The notes below the pieces were generated by a model, which ran no database searches, had not been told where the DNA came from, and worked only from the letters and a program-made list of their open reading frames with translations. From assembly GCF_014174305.1 (NCBI RefSeq), contig NZ_JABEQH010000001.1, positions 248,001 through 312,000 of the forward strand: DNA of 64,000 nucleotides. The letters run 5' to 3'. Both the position numbers and the translations under genes were made by a program. The stretch is from Gluconacetobacter johannae (GTDB taxonomy: Bacteria; Pseudomonadota; Alphaproteobacteria; Acetobacterales; Acetobacteraceae). Below, piece by piece: positions 16,595 to 25,040 of this stretch (positions are counted from its first letter, which is position 1; each line of letters starts with the position of its first letter).

Positions 16595-18016
16595 GTGTCG
16601 GTACGCAAGGTCATTCTGTCGGTCGCGGCTCTGGGCTGCGTCGCCTATGGCGGTGTTGTTGGATATCTGACCCATTTCGATCATGAGGGCGCCCCGAATT
16701 TGGGCATGCACTCTCCGACACTTGGCAATCCGACGGCATTGGCCGCGTTCAATGTGATCCGCGAGGCCCGCTGCGACTATTGCCACGCGCGCAATACCGA
16801 CCTGCCGTTCTATTTCCATGTGCCGGTGGCGAACCAGTTGATGCAGCGCGACCTGGACCAGGGCCTGCGTCACTTCCGGATCGAACCGGTGATCGAGGCG
16901 TTCCAGAACGGCACGGCGCCGTCCGAGGAGCAGTTGGCGCGGATCGAGGAAGTCGTGCGCCAGAACCGCATGCCCCCGACATTGTACCTGCTGATGCATT
17001 GGCACGCCCATATGTCGCAGGCGCAGCGTGACGCGCTGCTGGCGTGGATCGCCGACGAACGGCGCGCCCATTACGCCACACCGGGCGTCAGCGCGCAGTT
17101 TTCGGCCGAGCCGGTCCAGCCGGTACCCGACGCCCTGCCGGTCGATGACAACAAGGTTGCGCTGGGCCGGCGCCTGTTCTTCGACAAGCAGTTGTCCGGC
17201 AACGGCACGGTCAGTTGCGCCAGTTGCCATGGGCTGGATCGTGGCGGGGCGGACGGGCGCGTGACCGCGCTGGGCATCGACAACCAGCATGGTCCGATCA
17301 ATGTGCCGACGGTCTTTGACGCCGCGTTCAACAAGAGCCAGTTCTGGAACGGTCGGGCCGCCACCCTGGCCGACCAGGCGGCCGGCCCGGTGATGAACCC
17401 GCTGGAAATGGGATCGCACGACTGGGGACAGGTCGCCGGCACCCTGAAGCAGGACCCGACCTATGTCGCGGCGTTCCAGGCCGCCTTCGGGTCGGACGAC
17501 ATCACCAAGGACACGATCACCGCCGCGATCGCCGAATATGAAAAGACGCTGATTACGCCCGACAGCCGGTTCGACCGTTACCTGAAGGGCGACGCGCAGG
17601 CGCTGAACGCGCAGGAGAAGAACGGCTATGCCCTGTTCAAGAGCGTCGGCTGTTCCGGCTGCCACACCGGTGCGTCGATGGGCGGGCAGGCGTTCGAGGT
17701 CATGGGGCTGGAAGGCAATTATTTCGCCGACCGCGGCGGCAAGCTGACCGATGCCGACGAGGGGCGTTACATGGTGACCCATTCGGATGATGATCGCGAA
17801 CGGTTCAAGGTGCCGAACCTGCGTAATATCGCCCTGACCGCCCCGTACTTCCATGACGGCAGCGTCAAGACGCTGGAACAGGCCGTGCGGGAGATGGCGC
17901 GCTACCAGACGCCGGACCATGATATGTCCGATCACGACGTTGCCGATATCGTCGCGTTCCTCAAGACCCTGACAGGGACGTACCAGGGCCGGACGCTGAC
18001 CGACGCCGCGCCCTGA
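16595..18016 (+). CDS. Tri-heme cytochrome c peroxidase (YhjA/Ccp-like)
   Basis: This enzyme reduces hydrogen peroxide to water in the periplasm. It has three CxxCH haem sites: CDYCH (about residues 60-64), CASCH (about 206) and CSGCH (about 352). Classic di-haem CcpA has only the last two; the extra N-terminal haem domain is the mark of YhjA-type quinol peroxidases, which can take electrons from the quinone pool. A single N-terminal hydrophobic helix (VILSVAALGCVAYGG) anchors or exports it. I chose the GTG at 16595 because GAAGGAGA at 16581-16588 is well spaced before it; an earlier GTG at 16589 is too close. Confidence 0.92.
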   Translation: MSVRKVILSVAALGCVAYGGVVGYLTHFDHEGAPNLGMHSPTLGNPTALAAFNVIREARCDYCHARNTDLPFYFHVPVANQLMQRDLDQGLRHFRIEPVIEAFQNGTAPSEEQLARIEEVVRQNRMPPTLYLLMHWHAHMSQAQRDALLAWIADERRAHYATPGVSAQFSAEPVQPVPDALPVDDNKVALGRRLFFDKQLSGNGTVSCASCHGLDRGGADGRVTALGIDNQHGPINVPTVFDAAFNKSQFWNGRAATLADQAAGPVMNPLEMGSHDWGQVAGTLKQDPTYVAAFQAAFGSDDITKDTITAAIAEYEKTLITPDSRFDRYLKGDAQALNAQEKNGYALFKSVGCSGCHTGASMGGQAFEVMGLEGNYFADRGGKLTDADEGRYMVTHSDDDRERFKVPNLRNIALTAPYFHDGSVKTLEQAVREMARYQTPDHDMSDHDVADIVAFLKTLTGTYQGRTLTDAAP

Positions 18017-18023
18017 CCGGCAT

Positions 18024-18046
18024 CGCCGGGGGGCATTCCCCCGGCG
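18024..18046. terminator. Possible terminator hairpin after the peroxidase gene
   Basis: A 10-bp GC-rich stem (18024-18033 with 18037-18046, one G-T pair) with a 3-base loop lies 8 bases after the peroxidase stop. There is no T-run, so it is a candidate only. Confidence 0.4.
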
Positions 18047-18155
18047 CTATCCGCTTCGGACTTTGTCTCCGGCGGGTCGACCCGCTAAGAAGACAGCACC
18101 CGCACGGATGTGACGGCGCCGGGCCGCGCCGATCGGCGGGGTGGAGGGGACGCGC

Positions 18156-18743
18156 GTGCGCCGTCGGCGGATTCTCAGGGAAGACGAGCAGGCGCTCTGG
18201 ACGGCCTTCGCGCGGGGCATCACGCCGCTGCCCCGGCGGGACGCCGTGGCCGTCCGAACGCCGGAACCGGTGGCCGCGCCAGCCCGTCCCGTGCCGGACA
18301 GCAAGGCAAAGGCGCCGGGGACCAGGGATCTCGCTTTCCCGTCAGTCTCCGTTCGGCCGCCCGCTCCGTCGCAGGCGCGGATCCTGTCGAATGCGAGCAT
18401 GGAAATCGGCATCCGGCGGCCGGGGATCGACGATACAAGCTGGCGGTCGCTGGTCAGCGGCAAGCTGCGCCCCGCCCGCATGCTGGACCTTCATGGACAG
18501 AACGCCCAGACGGCATTCCATCGGCTGCACGCCTTCCTGACCCAGGCCCGCGCCGACAATGTCAGGTGCGTGGAGGTCATTACCGGCCTCGGGTCCGGCC
18601 ATGGCGGCGGGGTGCTGCGGCGCGAACTGCCGCTCTGGCTGGGACGGTCCGACCTGCGCCCGCTGATCCTGGCGGTGGTTCACCCGCATGCCGCGAACCA
18701 GGGGGCGGTTCGTATCCTGCTCCGCCGGTCCGGACGCCCCTGA
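18156..18743 (+). CDS. Smr/MutS2-domain protein
   Basis: The C-terminal half is a Smr domain: LDLHGQNAQTAFHRL (about residue 109), VITGLGSGHGGGVLR (about 142) and VVHPHAANQGAVRILLRR at the end. Smr domains are nucleases or nucleic-acid binders found alone or fused to MutS2. The N-terminal 90 residues are basic and Pro/Ala-rich, without a recognisable domain. A GTG at 18156 is preceded by GGAGGGG at 18143-18149 with 6-base spacing, better than the GTG at 18141. In alphaproteobacteria a Smr gene often follows mltA directly; here the methyltransferase and peroxidase lie between them. Confidence 0.87.
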   Translation: MRRRRILREDEQALWTAFARGITPLPRRDAVAVRTPEPVAAPARPVPDSKAKAPGTRDLAFPSVSVRPPAPSQARILSNASMEIGIRRPGIDDTSWRSLVSGKLRPARMLDLHGQNAQTAFHRLHAFLTQARADNVRCVEVITGLGSGHGGGVLRRELPLWLGRSDLRPLILAVVHPHAANQGAVRILLRRSGRP

Positions 18744-18804
18744 GGGGTGCGGAAATGGCGGCGCGCCGTGGGCATATGAGGCATGCGGGGAGGGACAATT
18801 TTAC

Positions 18805-18819
18805 CGCGAATGCTTCTCA
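18805..18819 (-). promoter_or_regulatory. Possible Fur-like iron box before the ABC transporter
   Basis: On the minus strand this reads TGAGAAGCATTCGCG. It agrees with 9 of the 14 fixed positions of the 7-1-7 Fur box TGATAAT-N-ATTATCA. It lies about 145 bases before the iron-transporter operon. The match is partial and alphaproteobacterial Fur/Irr boxes differ, so this is suggestive only. Confidence 0.25.
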
Positions 18820-18962
18820 ATGACTGATGATGGGGGTAAGACATTGTGACGCGCCCGATGGCGTAGTCATGCTTGGCCGAAGAAACCGGGGCGTCAAGCC
18901 GACGAGCTGGAGGCCCGCTTCCGCAAGGCGGCCTGACTGTGGCGGGTGACAGGCGGGAGAGT

Positions 18963-20120
18963 ATGTTGATGGTCGTATCCATTCGAAAGCACCGGCGCGG
19001 TTTCCTGCGGACGATCGCCGGCCTCGCGGTCGCGATGGCGGTTTCGACCGGCGCCAGGGCGGAGACGATTACCGACCTGACCGGACGCAAGGTCGAGATT
19101 CCCGCTCAGGTCCATCGCATCGTCCTGGGCGAGGGGCGCCTGATCTACGCATTGGCGCCGCTGGAAAAGCAGCATCTGTTCGACCGGATCGTCGGCTGGC
19201 AGGGCGAATTCCGCGAAGCCGACGTCCAGAGCTATGACCGGTATGTGGCGGCGTTCCCCGCCGCGGCGAAGGTGGCGTTGATCGGCAAGACGACGGCCGA
19301 CACCGTCAGCCCCGAGAAGGTACTGGACCTGCGCCCCGACCTGGCCATCCTGTCGGTCAGCGGGCATGGTCCCGGAGCCTCCAGCGAGCTGGTCGCGCAA
19401 CTGGAAAGCGCACATGTCCCGGTGGTGTTCGTGGATTTCCGCGCCCATCCGCTGGACGACACGGTTCCGTCCATGCGTATCCTGGGTCAGGTCCTGGATC
19501 GACGGGCCGAGGCCGAGGCGTATATCGCGTTCTACCAGTCCCATCTGGACCGGATCCGCAGCCGCGTCGCATCTCTGCCCGAAACGTCGCGCCCGACGGT
19601 GTTCCTGGAAATGCTGGCCGGCACGCGTGAGGCCTGCTGCCATACGGCGGGCAAGGGCAACATGGGGGCATTCATCGAGGCGGCGGGCGGCCGCAACATC
19701 GCGGCCCCGTTGCTGCCCGGCTATATCGGCGACATCGCATTGGAACAGGTGATCGCGTCCGATCCCGACATCTATATCGTCGATGGAACGAAGGGGCCGG
19801 CCTTCAACGGGCTGGCCGTGCATATGGGCGCCGAAGTGGACGCGGCCATGGCCCGCGCCTCGGTACAGGCGGTGCTGCAACGTCCGGGCATTTCCACCCT
19901 GCGCGCGGTCCGCGATGGGCATGCCTACGGGCTGTGGCATTCGTTCTATGACTCGCCATACAATATCCTCGCCGTCGAAGTCATGGCGAAATGGTTCCAT
20001 CCCGACCTGTTCGGCGACGTCGATCCGCAGGCGACGCGGGCGGAACTCTATTCCCGTTTCCTGCCGGTACCCGCCAGCGGCACCTACTGGGTCGATGCCC
20101 AGGCCACGGGCGCCCCATGA
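18963..20120 (+). CDS. Iron-chelate-type ABC transporter, periplasmic binding protein
   Basis: This binding protein (COG0614, FepB/FecB type) would capture a ferric chelate or haem-like ligand in the periplasm for the next two genes. It has a Tat-like N-terminus (KHRRGFLRTIAGLAVAMAV, cleavage near ARAET), then ITDLTGRKVEIPAQVHRIV and DLRPDLAILS, typical of this class. LEMLAGTREACCHTAGKGN precedes a TroA-type second lobe. The start at 18963 has GGGAGA before it; an ATG at 18969 is also possible. Its stop overlaps the permease start (ATGA). No TonB-dependent receptor gene is nearby, so the ligand is unknown. Confidence 0.88.
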   Translation: MLMVVSIRKHRRGFLRTIAGLAVAMAVSTGARAETITDLTGRKVEIPAQVHRIVLGEGRLIYALAPLEKQHLFDRIVGWQGEFREADVQSYDRYVAAFPAAAKVALIGKTTADTVSPEKVLDLRPDLAILSVSGHGPGASSELVAQLESAHVPVVFVDFRAHPLDDTVPSMRILGQVLDRRAEAEAYIAFYQSHLDRIRSRVASLPETSRPTVFLEMLAGTREACCHTAGKGNMGAFIEAAGGRNIAAPLLPGYIGDIALEQVIASDPDIYIVDGTKGPAFNGLAVHMGAEVDAAMARASVQAVLQRPGISTLRAVRDGHAYGLWHSFYDSPYNILAVEVMAKWFHPDLFGDVDPQATRAELYSRFLPVPASGTYWVDAQATGAP

Positions 20121-21238
20121 ACGACCAGGCCACGATGACGGGCGCCCGCGCCCCGGCCGGGCGGGACGCGGGGCCGCGCCTCCTGCTGCCGGCGGAGCGC
20201 GTCGGGCATGTCCGCGACGCCTATCGGCGGTTGCTGCGGCGGCGGGTGACGATCCTGGCGGTGCTGGGGGTTCTGATCGTGGCGTCGGTGGTGCTGGATT
20301 TCGCGCTGGGGCCATCGGGCATGTCGCCCGCGACGCTGCTGCGGATTTTGCTGCACCCGCATGACGGACCGGCGGGGCAGAGCGTGATCGTCTGGCAGAT
20401 CCGCCTGCCTTATGCCCTGATGGCGGTCTGCGTCGGGGCGGCGCTGGGCCTGTCGGGGGCCGAGATGCAGACGATCCTGAACAATCCGTTGGCCAGCCCC
20501 TTCACCCTGGGCGTGTCGGCGGCGGCGGCGTTCGGTGCGTCGCTGGCCATTGTCCTGCAATGGCGGATCCCCGGCGTTCCCGCCGAATGGGTGGTGTCGG
20601 CCGATGCGTTCGCCTTCGCGATCGGGTCCGCTTTCCTGCTCGACCTCGTGTCGCGGTTGCGCGACGCCTCGACCAGCACGGTGGTGCTGTTCGGCATCGC
20701 GCTCGTCTTCACCTTCCATGCCCTGGTATCGCTGGTGCAGTTCGTGGCCAGCGAGGACGCGTTGCAGGATCTGGTCTTCTGGACCATGGGCAGCCTGACC
20801 CGGGCGAACTGGTCCAAGCTGGGCATCCTGGCCACGGCCTGCGCGGTCATCCTGCCGCTGTCCTTCCGGTCGTCCTGGTCGCTGACCGCGCTGCGGATGG
20901 GCGAGGAGCGGGCGGCCAGCTTCGGCATCGACGTCAGGCGGGTCCGGATCATGGCTTTGCTGCGGATCAGCGTGCTGTCGGCGCTGGCGGTGTCCTTCGT
21001 GGGCACGATCGGGTTCGTGGGGCTGGTCGCGCCGCATATCGCGCGCCGGCTGCTGGGCGAGGACCATCGGTTCTATCTGCCGGGCAGCGTCCTGGTGGGG
21101 TGCCTGATTATGTCGCTGTCGGCGGTTGCGGCGCGCACCGTTCTGCCGGGGGTGATCGTGCCGGTGGGGATCGTCACGGCGCTGGTCGGGATCCCGTTTT
21201 TCCTGGCGATCGTGCTGCGGCGGCAGGTGGCGTCGTGA
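20117..21238 (+). CDS. FecCD-family ABC transporter permease
   Basis: This inner-membrane permease of the FecCD/BtuC class forms the channel for iron-chelate or related ligands. It has about nine to ten hydrophobic helices. VWQIRLPYALMAVCVGAALGLSG and ILNNPLASPFTLGVSAAAAFGA are family blocks, and FVGTIGFVGLVAPHIARRLLG is the conserved loop that contacts the ATPase. A soluble N-terminal stretch of about 40 residues precedes the first helix. It overlaps the binding-protein gene by 4 bases at its start and the ATPase gene by 4 at its end. Confidence 0.93.
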   Translation: MNDQATMTGARAPAGRDAGPRLLLPAERVGHVRDAYRRLLRRRVTILAVLGVLIVASVVLDFALGPSGMSPATLLRILLHPHDGPAGQSVIVWQIRLPYALMAVCVGAALGLSGAEMQTILNNPLASPFTLGVSAAAAFGASLAIVLQWRIPGVPAEWVVSADAFAFAIGSAFLLDLVSRLRDASTSTVVLFGIALVFTFHALVSLVQFVASEDALQDLVFWTMGSLTRANWSKLGILATACAVILPLSFRSSWSLTALRMGEERAASFGIDVRRVRIMALLRISVLSALAVSFVGTIGFVGLVAPHIARRLLGEDHRFYLPGSVLVGCLIMSLSAVAARTVLPGVIVPVGIVTALVGIPFFLAIVLRRQVAS

Positions 21239-22011
21239 GCGGGTTGACGGCGACGCATGTCACCGTGCGCTACGGACGTCGCACGGTGCTGGACGATCTG
21301 TCGGTCGGGCCGCTGCCGGCGGGCGCGGTGTCGGCGCTGCTGGGGCCGAACGGCAGCGGCAAATCGACGCTGCTGCGCGCCCTGGCGGGGATCGAGCCGT
21401 CGGGGGCGACCGTCCGGTTCGGCGAACTGGAACTGTCGCGCATGCGCCTGGCCGCGCGCGCGCGGCACTGCGTCTATCTGCCGCAGGCCCTGCCGCCGCC
21501 GGTGCATCTCCAGGTCCTGGAATCTGTGATCGCCGCCCGTCGCGCGGCCGCGCCCGCCGGCGACTGGGAGGACGACGAGGTCAGCGAGGCGCTGGAGGTC
21601 CTGGGCCGCCTGGGGGTGGACGAACTGGCGCTGCGCTACATGGACGAACTGTCGGGCGGGCAGAGGCAGCTTGTCGGGCTGGCGCAGGCGCTGGTCCGCC
21701 AACCGGAGATCCTGCTGTTGGACGAGCCCCTCAGCGCCCTCGATCTGCATCACCAGTTCGCGGTCATGAAATTCGTCCGGCAGGAGACCCGCGCGCGGGG
21801 AATGGTGACGGTCGTAGTGCTGCACGATCTGAATATCGCGCTTCAGCAGGCCGACCATGTGGTCATGCTGCGGCGCGGCCGGATCGAAGGGGCGGGCGAC
21901 GCGCGGGAGGTCATCACGACCCCGATGCTGCATCAGGTCTATGGCGTGCGCGCACGGGTCGAGACCTGTTCGCGCGGCCGGCCCCATGTGGTGGTGGACG
22001 GGGTGGACTGA
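21235..22011 (+). CDS. Iron-chelate-type ABC transporter ATP-binding protein
   Basis: This is the ATPase that powers the FecCD-type permease. Walker A is LLGPNGSGKSTLLRAL near residue 38, the signature is DELSGGQRQLVGLAQAL, Walker B is ILLLDEPLSALDL, and the switch His lies in VVLHDLNIAL. The length of 258 residues is normal for FecE/FepC. It starts at a GTG that overlaps the permease stop (GTGA). The next gene is on the opposite strand, so the operon has exactly three genes. Confidence 0.94.
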   Translation: MSGLTATHVTVRYGRRTVLDDLSVGPLPAGAVSALLGPNGSGKSTLLRALAGIEPSGATVRFGELELSRMRLAARARHCVYLPQALPPPVHLQVLESVIAARRAAAPAGDWEDDEVSEALEVLGRLGVDELALRYMDELSGGQRQLVGLAQALVRQPEILLLDEPLSALDLHHQFAVMKFVRQETRARGMVTVVVLHDLNIALQQADHVVMLRRGRIEGAGDAREVITTPMLHQVYGVRARVETCSRGRPHVVVDGVD

Positions 22012-22027
22012 ACGGCGTCCCGTCACG

Positions 22028-22047
22028 GGCCGGAAAACGGCCTTATT
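22028..22047 (+). terminator. Weak hairpin after the ABC transporter operon
   Basis: A 5-bp stem (22028-22032 with 22038-22042) closes a GAAAA loop and is followed by TTATT. It ends at the stop codon of the convergent HutD-family gene. The stem is short, so this is a weak candidate. Confidence 0.35.
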
Positions 22048-22624
22048 GCGGAATTTCGTTAAATCTTATCGTGAAAAACGATGCTTTGCCGGACAGGTTC
22101 AACGATTGCCCGGCCATGTCGTCGACGATCAGGCAGTCCTGGGCGGCAAGGCTGACCACGGTTCCGCCGCGTGTCGCGGCCAGCCGGCCGTCGTGGCAGA
22201 ACAGTGCGATCGTTCCCCCGGTCGTCTGCACGCTGGCTTCGCCATCGACGGTCATGCGCGTCATCGAATGGGACATGATCGTGCGGCGGCTCATGACATT
22301 CAGATCGGTCACGCGGCCGTCCGTCAGCGTCGCTGTCGTGGCGGCATCGGCGGGAAACGCATACGGCGCGCCGGCGGTCGTCAGGTGCACCCCAGCGCCG
22401 CCGGCGCCTGCCAGGGTCATGCCCTTCCCGGACAGGATGGACAATGTCCTGTCGCAGTCATCGAAAATGGAGAACGAACCGTCCGATGCAACCGTCGCCA
22501 TGCTGATGCGCCAGGCGAAATTGTCCAATGTCGCATGCGCGGGAAACACCGCGATTTCCACGGTCTCTCCGCCGCCATTCTTCCATTTCATCCGGCGATA
22601 GTCCGCCGATCGGAGAATCCTCAT
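22043..22624 (-). CDS. HutD/Ves family protein
   Basis: This 193-residue cupin-like protein belongs to the HutD/Ves family, whose biochemical role is not settled; HutD is linked to histidine use in pseudomonads and Ves to cold stress in E. coli. Family features are MKWKNGGGETVEIAVFP near the start and WRISMATVASDGSFSIFDD, followed by the C-terminal beta-rich lobe with LIVDDMAGQSLNL. No other hut gene is in the window, so a histidine role is not supported by context. It lies 69 bases after the TctC-like gene on the same strand. Confidence 0.85.
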   Translation of the reverse strand: MRILRSADYRRMKWKNGGGETVEIAVFPAHATLDNFAWRISMATVASDGSFSIFDDCDRTLSILSGKGMTLAGAGGAGVHLTTAGAPYAFPADAATTATLTDGRVTDLNVMSRRTIMSHSMTRMTVDGEASVQTTGGTIALFCHDGRLAATRGGTVVSLAAQDCLIVDDMAGQSLNLSGKASFFTIRFNEIPQ

Positions 22625-22693
22625 GATCGAGGGGGTCGCGGGTGCATCAGAGCGAAATCCTCACGCGTCGGTCCGGGGCGAACATGGCGCCGG

Positions 22694-23788
22694 CTATCCC
22701 AGCCGCCATTCCGGGGAATGGACCGCCAGCCAGCGGCGCAATGTCAGGATCGCCTGGATTTCGCCGGTCATTTCCCGCAGATGAGGTCCGCAGTCGGGGC
22801 CGCTGACCAGCTTGCGGCCACGGCCGTTGACCAGCGCCTCCACCGCGCTGCTGGAGGCCGCGACGTCGGCGGCATGCCGCCATCCCGCGACCTGCGCCGG
22901 TGGGGTCAGCATCGGCAGCACCAGCGCGACATCCAGCGATGCGGCGGCCGCGACGGCCTTCCATGCGTCGTAGGCCATGCTGGTCGGGGCGTGTCCGCGT
23001 TCCTGGGCGAAGCGTTCGGCCAGGGTCGGCACCGTCTGGCCGTGGTAGGTGCTCCGCACGGTGTCCGACAGGGTGAACAGAGGCGTCACCCCGTCCTGGC
23101 CCAGCGCATCGAATGTCGAGGTGAGGGCGTCGGGCGACAGGGGGTCGGAAATCTGGACGATATCGACCTTGCCGTCGCGCAGGGCGGCCAGCGCCTCCGC
23201 CCGGTTGGCGAAGCCCGCCACGGGAACCGGGCGCAGGCCGAAAACCGCCATGGCCAGCAGGCTGGCCAGTTCGATCGCGGTAAAGGACGATACGGCGACG
23301 CGCACCGGCCTGTCGCGCATCAGGTCGCGGAGGGTGCGGTGCAGGTCCGCGCGTCCCACGACGACGGGCGAGACCAGGCTGAGCATCAGGGGAACCCAGC
23401 GTCCGAAATCGAAATGGGCGCGGGGGTCGCCGGCCAGCGACGCCACCAGGGCCGCACCGGGCACCAGTAGGGCGGTCGTCCCGTCCGGCACGGTCTGGGT
23501 GTCGAAAAGATTGGCGCCGGTCACGCCGTCCTGCCCGCTGGTCATGCGGATGGTCAGGGGCGCCGGGGCCTCCAGCCCCTGCATGAGGGCGGGGGACAGC
23601 ACCGTGCTCCATCTGCCGGCCGTGCTTTCGGCGTTGCCGGCCACCAGCAGGGTCGGGTCGGGGATGGTATTGCCGGCCGGCATCACGCTGGCGATCTGCG
23701 TCATCCGCGCGAATGCGTGCGCCTGGGACAGGCCGGCGGCAAGCGCCAGCCCGGCGGACGTCAGGAAGTGGCGGCGGCGCAGCGTCAT
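22694..23788 (-). CDS. Tat-exported TctC/Bug-like periplasmic binding protein
   Basis: The N-terminus MTLRRRHFLTSAGLALAAG is a clear twin-arginine signal. The mature part has the layout of tripartite tricarboxylate transporter receptors (TctC/Bug): LLVPGAALVASLAGDPRAHFDF, LRDLMRDRPVRVAVSSF and ALRDGKVDIVQISDPLS. Similarity is general and I would not name a ligand. There are no TctA or TctB membrane genes in the window, so it is an orphan receptor. The 364-residue length is slightly above the usual 320. It precedes the HutD-family gene and follows hemF on the same strand. Confidence 0.7.
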   Translation of the reverse strand: MTLRRRHFLTSAGLALAAGLSQAHAFARMTQIASVMPAGNTIPDPTLLVAGNAESTAGRWSTVLSPALMQGLEAPAPLTIRMTSGQDGVTGANLFDTQTVPDGTTALLVPGAALVASLAGDPRAHFDFGRWVPLMLSLVSPVVVGRADLHRTLRDLMRDRPVRVAVSSFTAIELASLLAMAVFGLRPVPVAGFANRAEALAALRDGKVDIVQISDPLSPDALTSTFDALGQDGVTPLFTLSDTVRSTYHGQTVPTLAERFAQERGHAPTSMAYDAWKAVAAAASLDVALVLPMLTPPAQVAGWRHAADVAASSSAVEALVNGRGRKLVSGPDCGPHLREMTGEIQAILTLRRWLAVHSPEWRLG

Positions 23789-23952
23789 CTATGACCGGCC
23801 GGACGGCTTGCAAACGATGTCGGCGGGTCGGGCAGACGGCAAAATCTGGAACTCCGTGGCAAAGGCCGGTCCGGCCGCCGGTCTGGCGCCGAAATGGGGC
23901 AAGTCTATGGCAGGGCGTGGGGACCCGCGCGGAATGGCGCTTGCGCGGGACT

Positions 23953-24855
23953 TTACGGCCAGCGGACTTCGGGGGGAAGACTCATCAGGATCGCCTCGGT
24001 GTTTCCGCCCGTCTTCAGGCCGAACAGCGTCCCGCGATCGTGGATCAGGTTGAATTCCGCGTATCGCCCGCGCCGGACCAGTTGTGCCTCGCGTTGGGCG
24101 GGCGTCCAGCGCTGGGCCATGCGCCCACGCACGATGGCGGGATAGGTGTCGAGGAACGCCAGCCCCACATCGCGGGTGAAGGCGAAATCGGCCCCGACAT
24201 CCCCACTGTCCAGCCGGTCGTAGAAGATCCCGCCCAGGCCGCGCGCCTCGCCGCGATGGGGCAGGAAGAAATAGCGGTCGCACCAGTCCTTGAAGCGCGG
24301 GTAGTAGGCCGGGTCATGCCGGTCGCAGGCCAGGCGGAACCCGTCGTGGAACACTGCCGCGTCGGCCTGGGCTTCGGCGCTGTCGGGGAACATCGGGGTG
24401 ATGTCGCCGCCGCCGCCGAACCAGCCCTGGGTGGTGATAATCATGCGGGTATTGAAATGCGCGGCCGGCACCAGCGGGCTGCACATATGGGCGACAAGGC
24501 TGATGCCTGTCGCGAAGAAGCGCGGATCGTCCATCGCGCCGGGGATGGTGGTGCGGAATTCGGGGCTGAAACTGCCCGACACGGTCGATACGTTGACGCC
24601 GACCTTCTCGAACACCCGCCCGCGCATCAGGCTGATGACGCCGCCGCCGCCGGGTGTGCCGTCCTCGTTCGTCCGGTCCCAGGCCTGGCGTTCGAATCGG
24701 CCGGGCTGCGTCCGGCCCGGCAGCGTCTGGACGTCGCCGGCCTCGTCCTCGATCCGTTCGAAGGCGGAACAGATCCGGTCGCGCAGGTTTTCGAACCACG
24801 TCCGGGCTTCGTCCTTCAGGCCGTCATGGGGTACGGGCGCGCGGGGTACTGTCAT
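23953..24855 (-). CDS. hemF: Oxygen-dependent coproporphyrinogen-III oxidase
   Basis: HemF converts coproporphyrinogen III to protoporphyrinogen IX with oxygen. The 300-residue protein shows GGGGVISLMRGRVFEKVGVN, FNTRMIITTQGWFGGGGDIT and DWCDRYFFLPHRGEARGLGG, and ends with EFNLIHDRGTLFGLKTGGN, all diagnostic of the aerobic enzyme. The ATG at 24855 gives the family N-terminus, although the frame stays open to 25098. It is divergent from petB with 185 bases between. With hemC-hemD it is one of three haem-synthesis genes in a window rich in cytochrome genes. Confidence 0.96.
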   Translation of the reverse strand: MTVPRAPVPHDGLKDEARTWFENLRDRICSAFERIEDEAGDVQTLPGRTQPGRFERQAWDRTNEDGTPGGGGVISLMRGRVFEKVGVNVSTVSGSFSPEFRTTIPGAMDDPRFFATGISLVAHMCSPLVPAAHFNTRMIITTQGWFGGGGDITPMFPDSAEAQADAAVFHDGFRLACDRHDPAYYPRFKDWCDRYFFLPHRGEARGLGGIFYDRLDSGDVGADFAFTRDVGLAFLDTYPAIVRGRMAQRWTPAQREAQLVRRGRYAEFNLIHDRGTLFGLKTGGNTEAILMSLPPEVRWP

Positions 24856-25040
24856 TATCGGGCCATCTTCTGCGTCTGCGTCGGTCGATGGCCTACGGGT
24901 GCCTGTTTGCGCGGACGATTGCAAGAAGGGGGGCCTCGCCGGTAAGGAGGGCAAAAGCCAGCCGTCCGCCCGGACGGCGGCCGGGCGTATGGTGAACGCG
25001 CCGGCCCGCGGGTGCGGGAACGGCACGGAAGGATGGATGG

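Noticed and set aside
18744..18962. Possible riboswitch before the iron transporter
   Set aside because: I looked for cobalamin, FMN and TPP box patterns and found none. Only a Fur-like partial match and a small GC stem are present.
24856..25040. Search for a Rieske gene upstream of petB
   Set aside because: The gap is too short, and no CTHLGC or CPCHGS-type motif appears in any frame.
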